A stretch of 64,000 nucleotides of DNA from Salegentibacter flavus (GCF_900115145.1 NZ_FOVL01000012.1:62001-126000); one strand, 5' to 3'. Counted from the stretch's first letter, positions 8,929 to 19,055 are shown. The notes: generated by a model not told the origin, from the sequence alone. Made by a program: numbers and translations.

Positions 8929-9165
8929 TTATTTTTTTGCGTCTTCAATATAAGAAATTGCCTGACCTACTGTGGCAATGTTCTCAGCCTGGTCATCAGG
9001 GATCTGGATATCGAATTCCTTCTCAAATTCCATGATCAATTCCACAGTGTCCAATGAATCAGCACCCAAGTCGTTGGTGAAGCTGGCTTCGTTTACAACT
9101 TCGTTCTCGTCAACACCTAACTTGTCAACGATAATCGCTTTTACTCTTGATGCAATGTCTGACAT
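8929..9165 (-). CDS. acpP: Acyl carrier protein
   Basis: 78-residue acidic carrier. The phosphopantetheine attachment serine is in [15 protein letters not shown] (DSL motif, about residue 37). It is the first gene of the acpP-fabF-rnc operon. Confidence 0.98.
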   Translation of the reverse strand: MSDIASRVKAIIVDKLGVDENEVVNEASFTNDLGADSLDTVELIMEFEKEFDIQIPDDQAENIATVGQAISYIEDAKK

Positions 9166-9194
9166 AATATTTTATTTTAATTTTGTTTAGGTGG

Positions 9195-9202
9195 CAAAAA
9201 TA
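9195..9202 (-). promoter_or_regulatory. Putative acpP promoter (-7 element)
   Basis: Reverse-strand TATTTTTG matches the Bacteroidota -7 consensus TAnnTTTG and lies 30 bp before the acpP ATG. A clear -33 TTG was not found, so this is a moderate call. Confidence 0.5.
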
Positions 9203-9311
9203 AAAAACTTTATTTTAAAACCGATTTTTACTTTAAAAATGTGAATCTAATTTACATATTTTTCCCGAAAGCCCTTAATTTTACATTTTATTAATTGTTA
9301 ACAACATCATT

Positions 9312-9911
9312 TTGACCCTACACCCAAACAACTCCTTAAAGAAAATTGTGATTTTTGCTTCCGGGACAGGAACTAATGCCGAAAATATTATCAAATATTT
9401 TAAAAATTCCTCCTTAGCAAGGGTGGTTGCTGTATTTTCTAACCGAAAATCGGCTAAAGTTCTCAGAAAAGCACACGACTTAGATGTTAAGGCCCTATAT
9501 TTTGACCGGGAAGCTTTGTATAAAACCAATGAGGTTTTACACGTCCTGCAGGACATTAAACCCGATCTTATCGTCCTTGCCGGCTTTCTTTGGGTTTTTC
9601 CAGATAATATCTTAAGGGCATTTCCTCAAAAAGTGATCAATATCCATCCCGCGCTTTTACCCAATTATGGCGGAAAAGGTATGTATGGAGCAAAAGTTCA
9701 CGAGTCTGTAATCAATAATAAAGATGAAGAAAGTGGAATCAGCATCCATTATGTAAATGAAAAATATGATGAAGGCGAAATCATTTTTCAGACAAAAACA
9801 CAAATCGATAAAAAAGATACTCCCGATAGCCTTGCCGGAAAAATACATCAATTAGAATACAAACACTTTCCGGAAGTGATTGAACAACTTCTTAAAAAAA
9901 ACCAAGAATAG
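9312..9911 (+). CDS. purN: Phosphoribosylglycinamide formyltransferase
   Basis: About 199 residues. It transfers a formyl group from 10-formyl-THF to GAR in purine synthesis. The N-terminal KKIVIFASGTGTNAENI, VFSNRKSAKVL and the catalytic NIHPALLPNYGGKGMYG (Asn, His) are present, as is the Asp of KYDEGEIIFQ. No ATG is available: the start is given as TTG at 9312, but an ATT at 9309 cannot be excluded. Its stop overlaps the GTG start of rnhA by one base (TAGTG). Confidence 0.94.
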   Translation: MTLHPNNSLKKIVIFASGTGTNAENIIKYFKNSSLARVVAVFSNRKSAKVLRKAHDLDVKALYFDREALYKTNEVLHVLQDIKPDLIVLAGFLWVFPDNILRAFPQKVINIHPALLPNYGGKGMYGAKVHESVINNKDEESGISIHYVNEKYDEGEIIFQTKTQIDKKDTPDSLAGKIHQLEYKHFPEVIEQLLKKNQE

Positions 9912-10372
9912 TGCATCAACCCCAGGTTTACATTTACACAGATGGTGCTGCAAGAGGAAATCCAGGCCCCGGCGGATACGGAATTGTCATGGAATGGGTA
10001 GGCAAAGCTTACCGAAAAGAATTTTCAAAAGGTTATAAGCACACCACTAATAACCGAATGGAACTTCTGGCCGTTATTGAGGCTCTTAAAAAATTAAAGC
10101 AACCCGGTCTCGAGGTGGTTGTTTTCACAGATTCAAAATATGTAGCCGATGCGGTGGAGAAAGGTTGGGTTTTCAATTGGGAAAAGAAAGCTTTTAAAGA
10201 CCGTAAAAACGCTGATCTCTGGATAGAATTCCTGAAAGAATACCGAAAACACAAGGTAAAGTTCAAATGGATAAGAGGGCATAACTCCCATCCACAAAAT
10301 GAACGTTGTGACAGCCTCGCCGTAGCCGCTTCTAAAGAGAAAAAACTACTTATAGATCAGGGTTTTGAATAG
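9911..10372 (+). CDS. rnhA: Ribonuclease HI
   Basis: 153-residue single-domain RNase H that removes RNA from RNA-DNA hybrids. The carboxylates lie in IYTDGAARGNPGPGG, NNRMELLAVIEAL and FTDSKYVADAVEKGW. The flexible histidine loop is RGHNSHPQNERCDSLA. The GTG start overlaps the purN stop, so it is translated as part of that unit. Confidence 0.96.
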   Translation: MHQPQVYIYTDGAARGNPGPGGYGIVMEWVGKAYRKEFSKGYKHTTNNRMELLAVIEALKKLKQPGLEVVVFTDSKYVADAVEKGWVFNWEKKAFKDRKNADLWIEFLKEYRKHKVKFKWIRGHNSHPQNERCDSLAVAASKEKKLLIDQGFE

Positions 10373-10429
10373 AACTAAAGCTTTCCAAAGGCATTCTTAA
10401 TTTAGGTTTATCCCTTGAAAAACAAACTG

Positions 10430-10437
10430 TATATTTG
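10430..10437 (+). promoter_or_regulatory. Promoter -7 element of the PfkB kinase gene
   Basis: TATATTTG matches TAnnTTTG exactly. It sits 21 bp ahead of the ATG at 10459. The spacing to the only nearby TTG is too short for a normal -33 element. Confidence 0.6.
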
Positions 10438-10458
10438 CAGCATATTTTAAAACCCGTT

Positions 10459-11382
10459 ATGAGTAAATTACTGATTGTAGGCACGGTAGCCTTTGATGCG
10501 ATTGAAACCCCCTTTGGAAAAACCGATAAGATCCTTGGAGGTGCCGGTACTTATATAGGCCTTTCAGCTTCCCAATTTAATGTAGATAGTGCAGTGGTTT
10601 CTGTGGTAGGAGATGATTTCCCGCAGAAATACCTGGATTTACTTATCAAGAATAATATTAATATAGAAGGAATCGAAATTGTTGAAGGCGGAAAAACCTT
10701 TTTTTGGAGTGGTCGTTATCACAACGATCTGAATACAAGAGACACCCTGGATACTCAACTAAATGTTCTTGCCGATTTCAACCCGGTAGTACCTTCAACT
10801 TATAAAGATGCCGATATTGTAATGCTTGGTAATTTGCACCCACTGGTTCAGCTAAGTGTTTTGGAACAAGTAGAAAACCCCAAACTGGTGGTTTTAGACA
10901 CTATGAATTTCTGGATGGACAATACCTGGAACGATCTTTTAAAGGTTATTAAAAAGGTTGATGTCATCACCATAAACGATGAAGAAGCACGACAGCTATC
11001 AGGGGAACATTCTTTGGTAAAAGCCGCAAGAAAGATCAACGCACTGGGCCCTGATTACGTAGTGATCAAAAAAGGAGAACACGGCGCACTCCTGTTTCAC
11101 GAAGAAGAGATATTTTTCGCTCCAGCGCTTCCGCTAGAGGAAGTATTTGATCCTACAGGAGCTGGAGATACCTTTGCCGGTGGCTTTGTGGGATATCTTG
11201 CCAAAACTGAAGATATCTCTTTTGAAAATATGAAAAATGCCATTATTTATGGTTCTAACCTTGCCTCCTTCTGCGTAGAAAAATTCGGCACCGAGAGGAT
11301 GCAGGAATTATCAGCAGCTAATGTTCAGGAAAGGCTGGAAGAGTTTAAAAAACTCACACAATTCGAAATAGAAATAACTTAA
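10459..11382 (+). CDS. PfkB family carbohydrate/nucleoside kinase
   Basis: 307-residue ribokinase-like kinase. It begins MSKLLIVGTVAFDAIETPFG and has the glycine-rich ILGGAGTYIG substrate region. The C-terminal FDPTGAGDTFAGGFVGYLA is the family signature holding the catalytic Asp and the anion hole. The substrate is not evident; similar flavobacterial proteins are annotated as sugar kinases. An upstream in-frame start at 10435 falls inside the promoter box, so the ATG at 10459 was chosen. A terminator follows. Confidence 0.9.
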   Translation: MSKLLIVGTVAFDAIETPFGKTDKILGGAGTYIGLSASQFNVDSAVVSVVGDDFPQKYLDLLIKNNINIEGIEIVEGGKTFFWSGRYHNDLNTRDTLDTQLNVLADFNPVVPSTYKDADIVMLGNLHPLVQLSVLEQVENPKLVVLDTMNFWMDNTWNDLLKVIKKVDVITINDEEARQLSGEHSLVKAARKINALGPDYVVIKKGEHGALLFHEEEIFFAPALPLEEVFDPTGAGDTFAGGFVGYLAKTEDISFENMKNAIIYGSNLASFCVEKFGTERMQELSAANVQERLEEFKKLTQFEIEIT

Positions 11383-11390
11383 AACATACG

Positions 11391-11415
11391 GCCCTGTAAT
11401 TTCAGGGCTTTTTTT
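11391..11415 (+). terminator. Terminator after the PfkB kinase
   Basis: GCCCTG - TAATTT - CAGGGC hairpin followed by seven T. It separates this gene from purF. Confidence 0.85.
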
Positions 11416-11452
11416 GTGACCAATTGAAAACCTTAATCCAGGAACAACTATT

Positions 11453-13351
11453 ATGAGTGATGCCATAAAACACGAATGCGGAATTGCCCAGGTACGGCTT
11501 TTAAAGCCCCTTGAATACTACAAGGAAAAGTACGGGACGGCTTTCTACGGAATCAATAAGATGTATTTATTAATGGAAAAACAGCACAACCGCGGCCAGG
11601 ACGGCGCCGGTTTTGCAAGCATTAAACTAAATACAAGTCCGGGAGACCGATATATAAGCAGGGTTCGCTCTAATGCCGCACAACCCATTCAGGATATTTT
11701 TGAGCAGATAAACGACCGGATTAATTTTGAAATCAAGGAAAATCCGGAATATGCCGACAATATTGCCCTTCAGAAAAAAAACATTCCATACATAGGGGAG
11801 GTCTACCTTGGGCATGTACGTTATGGAACTTTTGGAAAAAACAGTATTGAAAATGTTCATCCTTTCCTCAGGCAGAATAACTGGATGCACCGTAATCTTA
11901 TTGTTGCCGGCAATTTTAATATGACCAATGTAAACCAGCTTTTCAATAACCTGATAGATCTTGGGCAACATCCAAAGGAAAGAGCCGATACCGTTACGGT
12001 AATGGAAAAGATTGGGCATTTTCTTGATTCTGAAGTTGAAAAACTGTACAAAAAATTAAAAAAACAAGGTTATTCAAAGGTAGAAGCCTCACCCATGATT
12101 GCTGAAAAACTCAATGTCACCAAGATCCTGAGGAAATCTTCAAAAAATTGGGATGGCGGTTATGCTATGGCGGGACTACTGGGTCATGGCGATTCTTTTG
12201 TACTTCGGGATCCCTCGGGAATAAGGCCGGCATATTACTATAAAGATGATGAAGTAGTGGTAGTAGCCTCAGAGCGGCCTGTAATTCAAACGGCTTTCAA
12301 CGTAGATTATGACGAGGTGAAGGAACTCGATCCCGGTCACGCAATAATCACCAAAAAAGACGGCACAGTTTCCATCCAGCAAATCCTGGAACCTCTGGAG
12401 CGTAAAGCCTGTTCTTTTGAACGCATCTATTTTTCCCGTGGAAGCGATGCCGAGATCTATAAAGAACGTAAGATGCTTGGGCGTTTACTAATGCCAGAGG
12501 TGCTTAAGTCAATAAAGCACGATACCATAAATACTGTTTTTTCTTTTATTCCGAATACCGCTGAAACCTCTTTCTACGGAATGGTTGAAGCAGCTCAGGA
12601 TGAATTAAACAAACAGAAAAACGAGGCTATCCTGGCTGAAAAAGAAAGCCTTACCGATGCCAGGCTTCAGGAAATACTTGCACACCGCCTGAGAACTGAA
12701 AAAATTGCCATTAAAGATGCCAAACTACGTACCTTTATTACTGAAGACAGCAGCAGGGACGATCTTGTGGCCCACGTTTATGATGTAACCTACGGAGTTG
12801 TAAAACCGGAAGACAGCCTTGTAATTATAGATGATAGTATTGTGAGGGGCACTACCCTTAAGAAAAGCATTATTAAAATGCTGGATCGCTTAAATCCTAA
12901 GCAAATCGTCATAGTCTCTTCTGCACCTCAAATTCGATATCCCGATTGCTACGGGATCGATATGGCCAGGATAGAAGATCTTGTAGCTTTCAGGGCAGCC
13001 TTAGAGTTATTAAAAGAGAGCAACAGATATCAAATTGTAAAAGATGTTTATGCAAAATGTAAAGATCAGGTAGATTTGGAGGATTATGAGGTAAAAAACT
13101 TCGTAAAGGAGATCTATGAGCCTTTCACCGATGAAGAAATATCAGATAAAATTGCTGAACTGATAAGTGAACCTACAGTGAAGGCAGAGTTAAAAGTAAT
13201 CTATCAATCTGTAGACAATCTTCATAAGGCCTGCCCCAAAAATCTTGGAGATTGGTATTTTACAGGAGATTATCCCACCTTTGGCGGTAACAGAGTGGTA
13301 AACAGAGCTTTCATTAATTTTTTTGAAGGAAATAAGGACAGAGCATACTAA
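11453..13351 (+). CDS. purF: Amidophosphoribosyltransferase, long form
   Basis: 632 residues, first step of purine synthesis: PRPP and glutamine to phosphoribosylamine. The class II amidotransferase nucleophile is Cys9 in KHECGIAQ, implying a short propeptide. NRGQDGAG and VRYGTFG support this domain. The PRPP-binding loop is VIIDDSIVRGTTLKK (about residue 460). The protein is over 100 residues longer than the E. coli enzyme, with an inserted charged region (about 385-430) and a C-terminal extension ending near GDWYFTGDYPTFGG. This long form is usual in Bacteroidota. Confidence 0.96.
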   Translation: MSDAIKHECGIAQVRLLKPLEYYKEKYGTAFYGINKMYLLMEKQHNRGQDGAGFASIKLNTSPGDRYISRVRSNAAQPIQDIFEQINDRINFEIKENPEYADNIALQKKNIPYIGEVYLGHVRYGTFGKNSIENVHPFLRQNNWMHRNLIVAGNFNMTNVNQLFNNLIDLGQHPKERADTVTVMEKIGHFLDSEVEKLYKKLKKQGYSKVEASPMIAEKLNVTKILRKSSKNWDGGYAMAGLLGHGDSFVLRDPSGIRPAYYYKDDEVVVVASERPVIQTAFNVDYDEVKELDPGHAIITKKDGTVSIQQILEPLERKACSFERIYFSRGSDAEIYKERKMLGRLLMPEVLKSIKHDTINTVFSFIPNTAETSFYGMVEAAQDELNKQKNEAILAEKESLTDARLQEILAHRLRTEKIAIKDAKLRTFITEDSSRDDLVAHVYDVTYGVVKPEDSLVIIDDSIVRGTTLKKSIIKMLDRLNPKQIVIVSSAPQIRYPDCYGIDMARIEDLVAFRAALELLKESNRYQIVKDVYAKCKDQVDLEDYEVKNFVKEIYEPFTDEEISDKIAELISEPTVKAELKVIYQSVDNLHKACPKNLGDWYFTGDYPTFGGNRVVNRAFINFFEGNKDRAY

Positions 13352-13418
13352 CAACTTGTCTGTTTATCAAGTTTTTATGCCATTCGTCTAAAATATTTTT
13401 TTACCGGGATTTTCCTGC

Positions 13419-13426
13419 TTAATTTG
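13419..13426 (+). promoter_or_regulatory. Putative promoter of small RNA unit 1
   Basis: TTAATTTG differs from TAnnTTTG at one base. It ends 6 bp before the conserved block, the same arrangement as in unit 2. The -33 position reads TTT, not TTG. Confidence 0.4.
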
Positions 13427-13431
13427 GCACC

Positions 13432-13505
13432 ACCATAACATAAGTAGGTTAAGTTCATGGTAGATTTGGGGCAAAAAAAGGTGGATGAATAATCCGCCTT
13501 TTTTT
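13432..13505 (+). ncRNA. Small-RNA-like unit 1, downstream of purF
   Basis: A 55-bp block (13432-13486) recurs at 13643-13697 with one difference. It leads into a hairpin, GGTGGAT - GAATA - ATCCGCC, followed by seven T: an intrinsic terminator. No open frame runs through it. The pattern of promoter-like box, conserved block and terminator suggests an RNA of about 75 nt. The name is not known to me; an Rfam match (for example Flavo-1) was not tested. Confidence 0.55.
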
Positions 13506-13608
13506 ATGCCCAATTTTTTATGCCTTACAATTAAAAACAACCTTCTCTTACAATAATTTTCATAAATCGACCTGTCGACTAATTTGTGAGTAGTTCATCT
13601 AAAAGTAT

Positions 13609-13638
13609 TTGCACTACCTGTTTTTCTTCTTATCTTAG
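13609..13638 (+). promoter_or_regulatory. Promoter of small RNA unit 2
   Basis: TTG at 13609-13611, a 19-bp spacer, then TATCTTAG at 13631-13638 (one mismatch to TAnnTTTG). The predicted start falls at the first base of the conserved block (13643). Confidence 0.6.
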
Positions 13639-13642
13639 TAAG

Positions 13643-13720
13643 ACCATAACATAAGTAGGTTAAGTTCATGGTAGATTTGGGGCAAAGAAAGGTGGATCTT
13701 AAAACGACCCACCTTTTTTT
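13643..13720 (+). ncRNA. Small-RNA-like unit 2, tandem copy
   Basis: Second copy of the 55-bp block, 54 of 55 bases identical to unit 1 and exactly 211 bp downstream. Its terminator has the same role but a different loop: GGTGG ... CCACC followed by seven T. The flanks of the two units are unrelated, so the block itself appears to be conserved. A better promoter stands before this copy than before unit 1. Confidence 0.6.
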
Positions 13721-13744
13721 ATTACCATAATTTTACTTAAGACC

Positions 13745-13775
13745 ATAAAAAAGGCCACCTAATAGGTAGCCTTTA
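13745..13775 (-). terminator. sodA terminator
   Basis: AAAGGCCACCT ... AGGTAGCCTTT imperfect hairpin, followed on the reverse strand by six T, 20 bp after the sodA stop. Confidence 0.75.
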
Positions 13776-13794
13776 TAAAATTAGATACTATTTT

Positions 13795-14403
13795 CTATTT
13801 TTCTTTTGCATATCTACTTGCAACTTCTTTCCAGTTAATAACGTTAAAAAACGCATTAATATAATCTGGACGACGGTTCTGGTAATTTAAGTAATAAGCA
13901 TGCTCCCAAACATCAATACCAAGGATTGGAGTTCCGCCACAACCTTTTTCAGGCATTAGAGGGTTGTCCTGGTTTGCAGTAGAGCAAATTTCTACTTTCC
14001 CACCGGGATGAACACATAACCAAGCCCACCCAGATCCAAACTGACCCGCGGCTGCCTTAGCGAATTCATCTTTGAAAGCTTCAAAAGAACCAAAAGCGGC
14101 ATCTATAGCAGAAGCAAGTTCACCTTCCGGTTTTCCGCCTCCATCGGGAGACATAATCTCCCAGAACAAACTATGGTTGTAAAAACCACCACCATTGTTT
14201 CTAACGGCTTTATTAGACATATCCAGATTTTTAAGGATATTCTCTATAGTTTTCCCTTCAAGATCGGTGCCTTTTATAGCGTCGTTGAGTTTATTTGTGT
14301 AACCTGCATGGTGCTTACCGTGGTGAATTTCCATGGTCCTGGCATCTATATGAGGTTCTAATGCATCAAATGCATATTTTAGTTTCGGTAATTCGAAAGC
14401 CAT
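13795..14403 (-). CDS. sodA: Superoxide dismutase, Mn/Fe type
   Basis: 202 residues. Metal ligands appear in [15 protein letters not shown] and [11 protein letters not shown]. The residues that usually mark manganese enzymes are present: Gly before FYNHSLFW and Gln in STANQDNPL. Metal choice in Bacteroidota enzymes can nevertheless be cambialistic. No signal peptide, so cytosolic. It is monocistronic, with its own terminator. Confidence 0.95.
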   Translation of the reverse strand: MAFELPKLKYAFDALEPHIDARTMEIHHGKHHAGYTNKLNDAIKGTDLEGKTIENILKNLDMSNKAVRNNGGGFYNHSLFWEIMSPDGGGKPEGELASAIDAAFGSFEAFKDEFAKAAAGQFGSGWAWLCVHPGGKVEICSTANQDNPLMPEKGCGGTPILGIDVWEHAYYLNYQNRRPDYINAFFNVINWKEVASRYAKEK

Positions 14404-14581
14404 AGTTTATATATTTTTTTGTGATTAGTATTAAATTCTCCCAAATTTAAGTATTAAGGGATGTACTAAAAATAATTTTCTGTTATAAAATACTTAAAAG
14501 CATAGGCGTATTGGCAAACAATTTTATTTTACCTTTAAGTTTCTGTCCAAAACTGAAATTTCATCTAAACTAAGCTGATTT

Positions 14582-17500
14582 TTGAAACATTCCTTCAATA
14601 TCTATAATGCCTCTGCGGGTTCGGGAAAAACTTTTACGCTGGTAAAAGAATACCTGGTTCTCCTTATTAATTCTTCCCGCCCCGATGCATACAAAAATAT
14701 CCTGGCCATCACTTTTACCAATAAAGCGGTGGAAGAGATGAAAACCAGAATAATCTCAAGCCTTCATAATTTTTCAAAAACGCAGGTACCATCAGATTCA
14801 ATTGCACTATTTAATGCCGTAAAGAAGTCTACGGGTTTACCGGAAGAAGAAATTCAGCAGAAATCAGCGAGGATACTTAAAAATATCATTCATAATTATT
14901 CGGCTTTTGAGATCTCCACTATAGATGGTTTTACTCAGCGTATCCTGCGCAGTTTTGCCAAGGATCTTGGTCTATCGGTTAATTTTGAGGTTTCTCTGAA
15001 CACTGACCAAATTCTTCTGGAAGCCGTGGAAGCTCTAATTGCCCAGGCCGGAAAAGATAAAGCCATAACAAAAATCCTGAAAGAATTTGCATTGAGCAAA
15101 ACCGACGATGAAAAAAGTTGGGACATAACTGCCGATCTTTTTGAAATTTCCAGGCTGCTTACCAACGAGAATAATCAATTACCACTTAGCAGATTAAAAG
15201 GCAAAAGCCTGGACGATTTCGAAAATTATTCAAAAAATTTGAGGGCTGAAAAGGAGAAAACAAGAGCCCTTATAAAAAGCACTGCTGAAATTTTCTTCGG
15301 AATAATGCAGGACCATAACCTGGAATTTACAGATTTCAGCAGAAAATCCCTACCCACTTATTTTCAAAAATTAGAGAAGGAAGAGTTTCCTTCAAAATTC
15401 GATTTGCAATGGATGCAGAATTTAGAGACCACAGCGCTTTACAATAAAAATCAGAAAGAGGAAAAAAAATCACTTTTAGACAGCCTCCAGCCACAATTTT
15501 GTGAACTTTTCAGGGCTTCAGAAAAAGCCATCTATCATTTTGAATTTCTCGCCGAAATAGAAAAGAAACTGGTTCAGCTTTCGCTTTTAAATGCCATAAA
15601 CCAACAAGTTGAAGTTATTAAGAAAGAAAGAAACCTGCTCCTTATTTCAGAATTCAACCCAATGATCAGCGCCCAGGTTAAAGATCAACCGGCGCCCTTT
15701 ATTTATGAAAAGCTCGGCGAAAGATATCAGAATTATTTTATAGATGAATTCCAGGATACATCCCGGATGCAATGGGAAAATCTACAACCCCTGGTGGAGC
15801 ACAGCCTCTCCGGAGAACCAAAAGTGGGCGAGCTGGCAGGCCTTATGCTGGTTGGCGACGCCAAACAGAGTATTTACCGCTGGCGCGGTGGAAAGGCTGA
15901 ACAATTTATAGAACTCTATAACATTGAGAAAAAACCTTTCAGCATTAAACAAAAAGTTGAAGATCTTCCCGACAATTATCGCAGTGGTAGTGAAATTGTA
16001 AACTTCAACAATAATCTTTTTCAATTTGCTTCAGCCTCCCTAAGGCATCCCAGTTACAGCGAACTTTTCGTGAACAGCAGACAAAATCCCAAAAAAGAGA
16101 ATTTTGGATATGCAAATGTATCCTTTATAGAAGCCAATACCAGCGCAGAGGAATTTGAGATTTATCCTGAAAAAGTACTGGAGATCATTCAAAACCTCGA
16201 TGAAAAAGCTTTTTCAAGAAGTGATATTTGTATTCTAACCCGAAGAAGAAAAGAAGGAATAGCTATAGCAAGTTACCTTAGTGAACACGGTATTCCCGTA
16301 GTTTCTTCGGAAACACTTTTGATAGCCAATTCTCCTGCCGTAAATTTTATGGTGAATCTTCTGGCATATTCAATTAACCAGAAAGACGATAATTTAAAGC
16401 TCGAAATATTTAATTTCCTGCAAGAAAAACTTGACCTAAAAGAACCGCATCAAATCATCAGCGAAAATCTGAGATATAATGAGGATGCCTTTTTTCATTG
16501 GCTTAAGGAATATGAGATCGAATTTAGTCTGGAGGCTCTAAAAAATCTCTCTTTATATGAATCTGCCGAATACATCATTAGAAGTTTTTCACTTGTAGAA
16601 ACCTCCGATGCTTATGTTCAGTTCTTCCTGGATTATATTTTTGAAACCACTCAGTCGGTTACCGGGATAGCAGATTTTCTGGAGCTTTGGGAACAGAATA
16701 GAGAAAAACTAAGTATTGCGGTTCCCGAAGAGGAGAATGCAGTCAAAATTATGACCATTCATTCCTCCAAAGGCCTGGAGTTTCCCATAGTAATCTATCC
16801 TTTTGCTAATTCTGATTTCCAGGATACCCGAATGGATTCCTTGTGGTTGGATCTGCCCGAGGCTCTTGGTGAAATTCCGATAAGTTATATGAGTGCTTCA
16901 AAAAAAATGCTCAATTGGGGAGAAAATGCTTCAGAAGTTTACCAGGAACTTCTTGATCAAAAGGAACTCGATACCTTAAACGTTTTATATGTAGCCTGCA
17001 CAAGGGCTTCAGAACAACTCTATATTTTATCAAAATTAGAGCTTGACAAAAAAGAAAATGAAAATCCAGCGAAGATTTCAGGTCTGTTGATAGGATTTTT
17101 AAAACAATCAGGGAAGTGGGCCGATGGGCACCTAAATTATGATTTCGGAAAGCTTCCGCCACCAAAGCAAAGAGAAAAAGGTTCTGCCAGCCAAGCCCAG
17201 GAACACTTTTATTCTACGCCAACTCAAAACCAGGCAGTGCATATAGTCACCAGATCGGGTTCTTTATGGGATACAAAACAGGAAGAGGCCATAGAAAAAG
17301 GAGAGATTATTCATGATATTCTGTCCAACATCAACACCCTTGAAGATGCAGCCCTTGCCCTGGAGCAAGCCGTATTAGACGGTACAATTACTTCTAAAGC
17401 CCAGCCACAAATTGCTAAGGTGGTAGAAGCTATAATAACCCACCCGGAATTATCTGAGTTTTTCGCGCCAGGTTCTTCCAATTTAAATGAAAGAGATATT

Positions 17501-17710
17501 CTGGTAGATGGAGGAAAAAAGCTACGGCCAGATAGACTTAATTTTAAGGAAAAAGAAGTGAGCATCCTGGATTATAAAACCGGGAGTTACAAAGAATCCC
17601 ACGCCTTACAGATAAACAGGTATGCAGAAACTCTGGAAAACATGGGCTTTAAACCAGGCAAAAAGATCCTGGTATATATTAACAAAGAGTTAAGCCTTGA
17701 ATATGTATAA
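14582..17710 (+). CDS. AddA/RecB-like UvrD-family helicase-nuclease
   Basis: 1042 residues. Helicase motifs run in order: NASAGSGKTFTLV (Walker A, residue 5 on), AITFTNKAVEEMK, YFIDEFQDTSR (Walker B), LVGDAKQSIYRWRGG, DNYRSGSEIV, IHSSKGLEFPIV and YVACTRASEQLYI. The C-terminus carries a PD-(D/E)XK nuclease with ILDYKTGSYKE. This is the layout of AddA in double-strand break repair. The start is TTG: an in-frame TGA lies two codons upstream and no ATG is near. The likely AddB partner is at 20600, separated by kbl and ompA. Confidence 0.9.
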   Translation: MKHSFNIYNASAGSGKTFTLVKEYLVLLINSSRPDAYKNILAITFTNKAVEEMKTRIISSLHNFSKTQVPSDSIALFNAVKKSTGLPEEEIQQKSARILKNIIHNYSAFEISTIDGFTQRILRSFAKDLGLSVNFEVSLNTDQILLEAVEALIAQAGKDKAITKILKEFALSKTDDEKSWDITADLFEISRLLTNENNQLPLSRLKGKSLDDFENYSKNLRAEKEKTRALIKSTAEIFFGIMQDHNLEFTDFSRKSLPTYFQKLEKEEFPSKFDLQWMQNLETTALYNKNQKEEKKSLLDSLQPQFCELFRASEKAIYHFEFLAEIEKKLVQLSLLNAINQQVEVIKKERNLLLISEFNPMISAQVKDQPAPFIYEKLGERYQNYFIDEFQDTSRMQWENLQPLVEHSLSGEPKVGELAGLMLVGDAKQSIYRWRGGKAEQFIELYNIEKKPFSIKQKVEDLPDNYRSGSEIVNFNNNLFQFASASLRHPSYSELFVNSRQNPKKENFGYANVSFIEANTSAEEFEIYPEKVLEIIQNLDEKAFSRSDICILTRRRKEGIAIASYLSEHGIPVVSSETLLIANSPAVNFMVNLLAYSINQKDDNLKLEIFNFLQEKLDLKEPHQIISENLRYNEDAFFHWLKEYEIEFSLEALKNLSLYESAEYIIRSFSLVETSDAYVQFFLDYIFETTQSVTGIADFLELWEQNREKLSIAVPEEENAVKIMTIHSSKGLEFPIVIYPFANSDFQDTRMDSLWLDLPEALGEIPISYMSASKKMLNWGENASEVYQELLDQKELDTLNVLYVACTRASEQLYILSKLELDKKENENPAKISGLLIGFLKQSGKWADGHLNYDFGKLPPPKQREKGSASQAQEHFYSTPTQNQAVHIVTRSGSLWDTKQEEAIEKGEIIHDILSNINTLEDAALALEQAVLDGTITSKAQPQIAKVVEAIITHPELSEFFAPGSSNLNERDILVDGGKKLRPDRLNFKEKEVSILDYKTGSYKESHALQINRYAETLENMGFKPGKKILVYINKELSLEYV

Positions 17711-17744
17711 AAAAGATGTGTAATTTTGTGAAAAATAGAATAAA

Positions 17745-18938
17745 ATGTACGGAAAAATCAAAGATCACCTTGAAAAGGAACTTCAGGAAATAAAAGATAA
17801 CGGATTATTTAAAAAAGAAAGGATTATCACCAGCCCTCAGGATGCGGTGATTAAAATTTCAACCGGGCAGGAAGTTATTAACTTTTGCGCGAATAATTAC
17901 CTCGGCTTGTCTGCGCACCCTGAGGTGATCCAGGCTGCAAAAGAAACTTTAGACTCCCATGGGTTTGGGATGTCCAGCGTGAGATTTATTTGTGGCACCC
18001 AGGATATCCATAAGGAACTGGAGAAAAAGATCGCCGATTTCTATGGAACTGAAGACACCCTATTATACGCTGCAGCTTTTGATGCCAATGGAGGTATTTT
18101 CGAACCGCTATTTACTGCTGAAGACGCGATAATTTCAGATTCTCTTAATCACGCTTCTATTATTGATGGGGTTAGATTGTGTAAAGCCGCGCGCTACCGC
18201 TACCAAAATGGGGATATGGAAGACCTGGAAAAACAACTTATCGCCGCCAATGAAAAAGAAGCCCGCTTCAAGATTATCGTTACCGATGGAGTGTTCTCTA
18301 TGGATGGATTGGTAGCTCCGCTGGATAAGATTTGCGATCTAGCCGATAAATATGACGCTCTTGTAATGATAGACGAATGTCACGCTACGGGCTTCATAGG
18401 GGAAAACGGAATTGGTACCCTGGAAGAAAAAAATGTAATGGACCGGGTAGATATCATCACCGGAACTCTGGGTAAAGCTCTGGGTGGAGCTATGGGTGGA
18501 TATACTACTGCTAAAAAGGAAATTATTGAAATGCTTAGGCAGCGCTCCCGTCCATATCTCTTTTCAAACTCTTTGGCACCGGCGATTGTAGGAGCGTCCA
18601 TCAAGGTTTTTGATATGATAAAAACCGACTCTTCTCTTCGGAAGAAACTAAAAGAAAATACCAAATACTTTAAAAAAGGAATAAAGGAAGCCGGTTTCGA
18701 TATTATAGATGGAGATGCCGCCATAGTACCGGTAATGCTCTACGATGCCCAATTATCTCAAACAATGGCCGATAAACTTCTGGAGGAAGGAATTTATGTA
18801 ATAGGCTTTTTCTTCCCTGTGGTACCAAAAGGTAAAGCACGTATTCGTGTACAGCTTTCGGCGGCACACAAAAAAGAACATTTGGATAAGGCCATTCAAG
18901 CTTTCATTAAAGTAGGGAAAGAATTGGGAGTAATCTAA
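17745..18938 (+). CDS. kbl: Glycine C-acetyltransferase (2-amino-3-ketobutyrate CoA ligase)
   Basis: 397-residue PLP enzyme of the alpha-oxoamine synthase family. It cleaves 2-amino-3-ketobutyrate with CoA to glycine and acetyl-CoA in threonine breakdown. Seen are [26 protein letters not shown] and the PLP lysine in [14 protein letters not shown]. No threonine dehydrogenase gene lies nearby. It starts 34 bp after the helicase gene. Confidence 0.94.
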   Translation: MYGKIKDHLEKELQEIKDNGLFKKERIITSPQDAVIKISTGQEVINFCANNYLGLSAHPEVIQAAKETLDSHGFGMSSVRFICGTQDIHKELEKKIADFYGTEDTLLYAAAFDANGGIFEPLFTAEDAIISDSLNHASIIDGVRLCKAARYRYQNGDMEDLEKQLIAANEKEARFKIIVTDGVFSMDGLVAPLDKICDLADKYDALVMIDECHATGFIGENGIGTLEEKNVMDRVDIITGTLGKALGGAMGGYTTAKKEIIEMLRQRSRPYLFSNSLAPAIVGASIKVFDMIKTDSSLRKKLKENTKYFKKGIKEAGFDIIDGDAAIVPVMLYDAQLSQTMADKLLEEGIYVIGFFFPVVPKGKARIRVQLSAAHKKEHLDKAIQAFIKVGKELGVI

Positions 18939-19055
18939 TTACCTCCATATTCTTATGTTAATAAGTTGCCAAAATCGTTCGATATTCCATAGAAAAAAAC
19001 TCTGAAAAACGCCACTAGACAAGGGTTTATTAAGAAAACTTTATTATTATACGCT

